From assembly GCF_003751445.1 (NCBI RefSeq), contig NZ_RJUU01000001.1, positions 4,881,001 to 4,945,000 on the forward strand: a stretch of 64,000 nt of DNA, read 5' to 3'. The stretch's first letter is position 1. Each line of letters starts with the position of its first letter. The position numbers were made by a program, and so were the translations under genes. The notes below the pieces were generated by a model that did no database searches, had not been told where the DNA came from, and worked only from the letters and a program-made list of their open reading frames with translations. The DNA comes from Streptomyces sp. 840.1 (lineage in GTDB: Bacteria > Actinomycetota > Actinomycetes > Streptomycetales > Streptomycetaceae). Shown here piece after piece: positions 63,473-64,000 of the stretch.

Positions 63473-64000
63473 CTAGAGCCAGTTGCGCTGACCGCCGACC
63501 TGGGCGAGCCACTGATTCAGGTAGGCCGCCCAGTCGGTCCCCTGGTAGTCGTTCAGACCCACCTTGAAGGCACGGTAGGAGTCGCTGCCCTCACTGAAGA
63601 GGCCCGGCTTCTTGTCCATCTCCAGCACGACGTCCATCTCGCGGTCGTCCGCGACGAACGTCAGCTCGACCTGGTTCAGCCCCCGGTACTGCGACGGCGG
63701 GAAGAACTCGATCTCCTGGTAGAAGGGCAGCCGCTGACGCGTCCCGCGAATGTGACCGCGTTCCATGTCGGCGCTGCGGAAGCCGAAGCCCAGCTGCCCG
63801 AAGGCGTCCAGGATCGCCTGCTGGGCCGGCAGCGGGTGCACGTTGATCGGGTCCAGGTCCCCGGAGTCCAGCGCCCGTGCGATCTCCAGCTCCGTGGTCA
63901 CCCCGATGTTCATGCCGTGCAGGTGCTGGCCCGCGAACATCGTGATCGGCGTCTCCCAGGGGATCTCCAGCCCGAACGGCACGACGTGCACCGCGCCCGC
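63473..64000 (-). CDS. Spo0M-like arrestin-fold protein (5' end outside window)
   Basis: The frame stays open to the window edge, so the start is outside; the visible C-terminal 175 residues read VPFGLEIPWETPITMFAGQH through the conserved QEIEFFPPSQYRGLNQVELTFVADDREMDVVLEMDKK. These are the blocks of SPO0M-type sporulation-control proteins, which have an arrestin-like fold. They end in the YQGTDWAAYLNQWLAQV helix. It is probably involved in cell-division or sporulation control; it may be the first gene of a unit with the PEBP gene. Confidence 0.88.
   Translation of the reverse strand, partial: AGAVHVVPFGLEIPWETPITMFAGQHLHGMNIGVTTELEIARALDSGDLDPINVHPLPAQQAILDAFGQLGFGFRSADMERGHIRGTRQRLPFYQEIEFFPPSQYRGLNQVELTFVADDREMDVVLEMDKKPGLFSEGSDSYRAFKVGLNDYQGTDWAAYLNQWLAQVGGQRNWL

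Overview
This is a GC-rich (clearly above 70%) actinobacterial chromosome segment, almost certainly from a Streptomyces. The evidence is a chaplin gene, a Pho-regulated pitH2-type phosphate transporter, an Asp23/AmaP envelope cluster, a FabG-FabI pair, many GTG starts, 4-bp ATGA/GTGA gene overlaps, and perfect GC-rich hairpins between convergent genes. From memory, the gene order (chpE, two-component pair, serB, sixA, fabI/fabG, tldD/pmbA, tyrS, moaA, acetate symporter, subtilisin, pitH2, cob genes) follows the conserved core of S. coelicolor around SCO1795-SCO1848. I see no insertion sequence, prophage, CRISPR array, tRNA or rRNA. The window holds about 67 protein genes and is cut inside a gene at both ends (cobQ and a spo0M-like gene).

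Layout. 1-2.9 kb: end of a cobalamin operon (cobQ, cobD) behind a B12 riboswitch. 3-4.6 kb: phosphate transporter with a PHO box. 4.8-9.7 kb: aldolase, alpha/beta hydrolase, a helical protein of unknown role, VOC protein and zinc metallopeptidase. 9.9-12.2 kb: an ABC-F ATPase behind a 10-codon, apparently leaderless upstream ORF, then a small HTH protein. 12.3-16.4 kb: enoyl-CoA hydratase and the Asp23/AmaP cluster. 16.4-21.3 kb: atypical SDR, GH15 enzyme, SURF1, zinc-ribbon microprotein and a DEDDh exonuclease-BRCT fusion. 21.3-26.4 kb: a TetR-controlled catabolic operon (acetoacetate-decarboxylase-like, SDR, two amidohydrolases). 26.4-30.2 kb: VIT-type transporter and a large NACHT-LRR ATPase. 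30.3-33.0 kb: fatty-acid-hydroxylase/lysoplasmalogenase/alcohol dehydrogenase operon, possibly for ether-lipid breakdown. 33.0-41.2 kb: a CoA-transferase gene remnant, a secreted subtilisin, an acetate-type symporter pair, moaA, small membrane proteins and tyrS.

41.2-46 kb: pmbA and tldD, joined by an 86-bp tandem duplication, then fabG-fabI. 46-49.8 kb: secreted small protein, FadR-type repressor and the CynX-type permease it probably controls together with a 39-residue membrane microprotein, then sixA. 50-54.2 kb: serB and an FHA-ABC exporter. 54.3-57.7 kb: secreted transglycosylase, NarL-type two-component system and chpE. 57.9-64 kb: ABC ATPase, NfeD/SPFH pair, TauE-type permease, HNH protein, PEBP protein and spo0M-like gene.

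Most genes are housekeeping or envelope functions. The less ordinary items are the ABC-F upstream ORF with alternative stems, the NACHT-LRR protein, the putative ether-lipid operon, the duplicated tldD/pmbA junction with its 29-codon coupling ORF, the CoA-transferase remnant, and a recurring leaderless start architecture.
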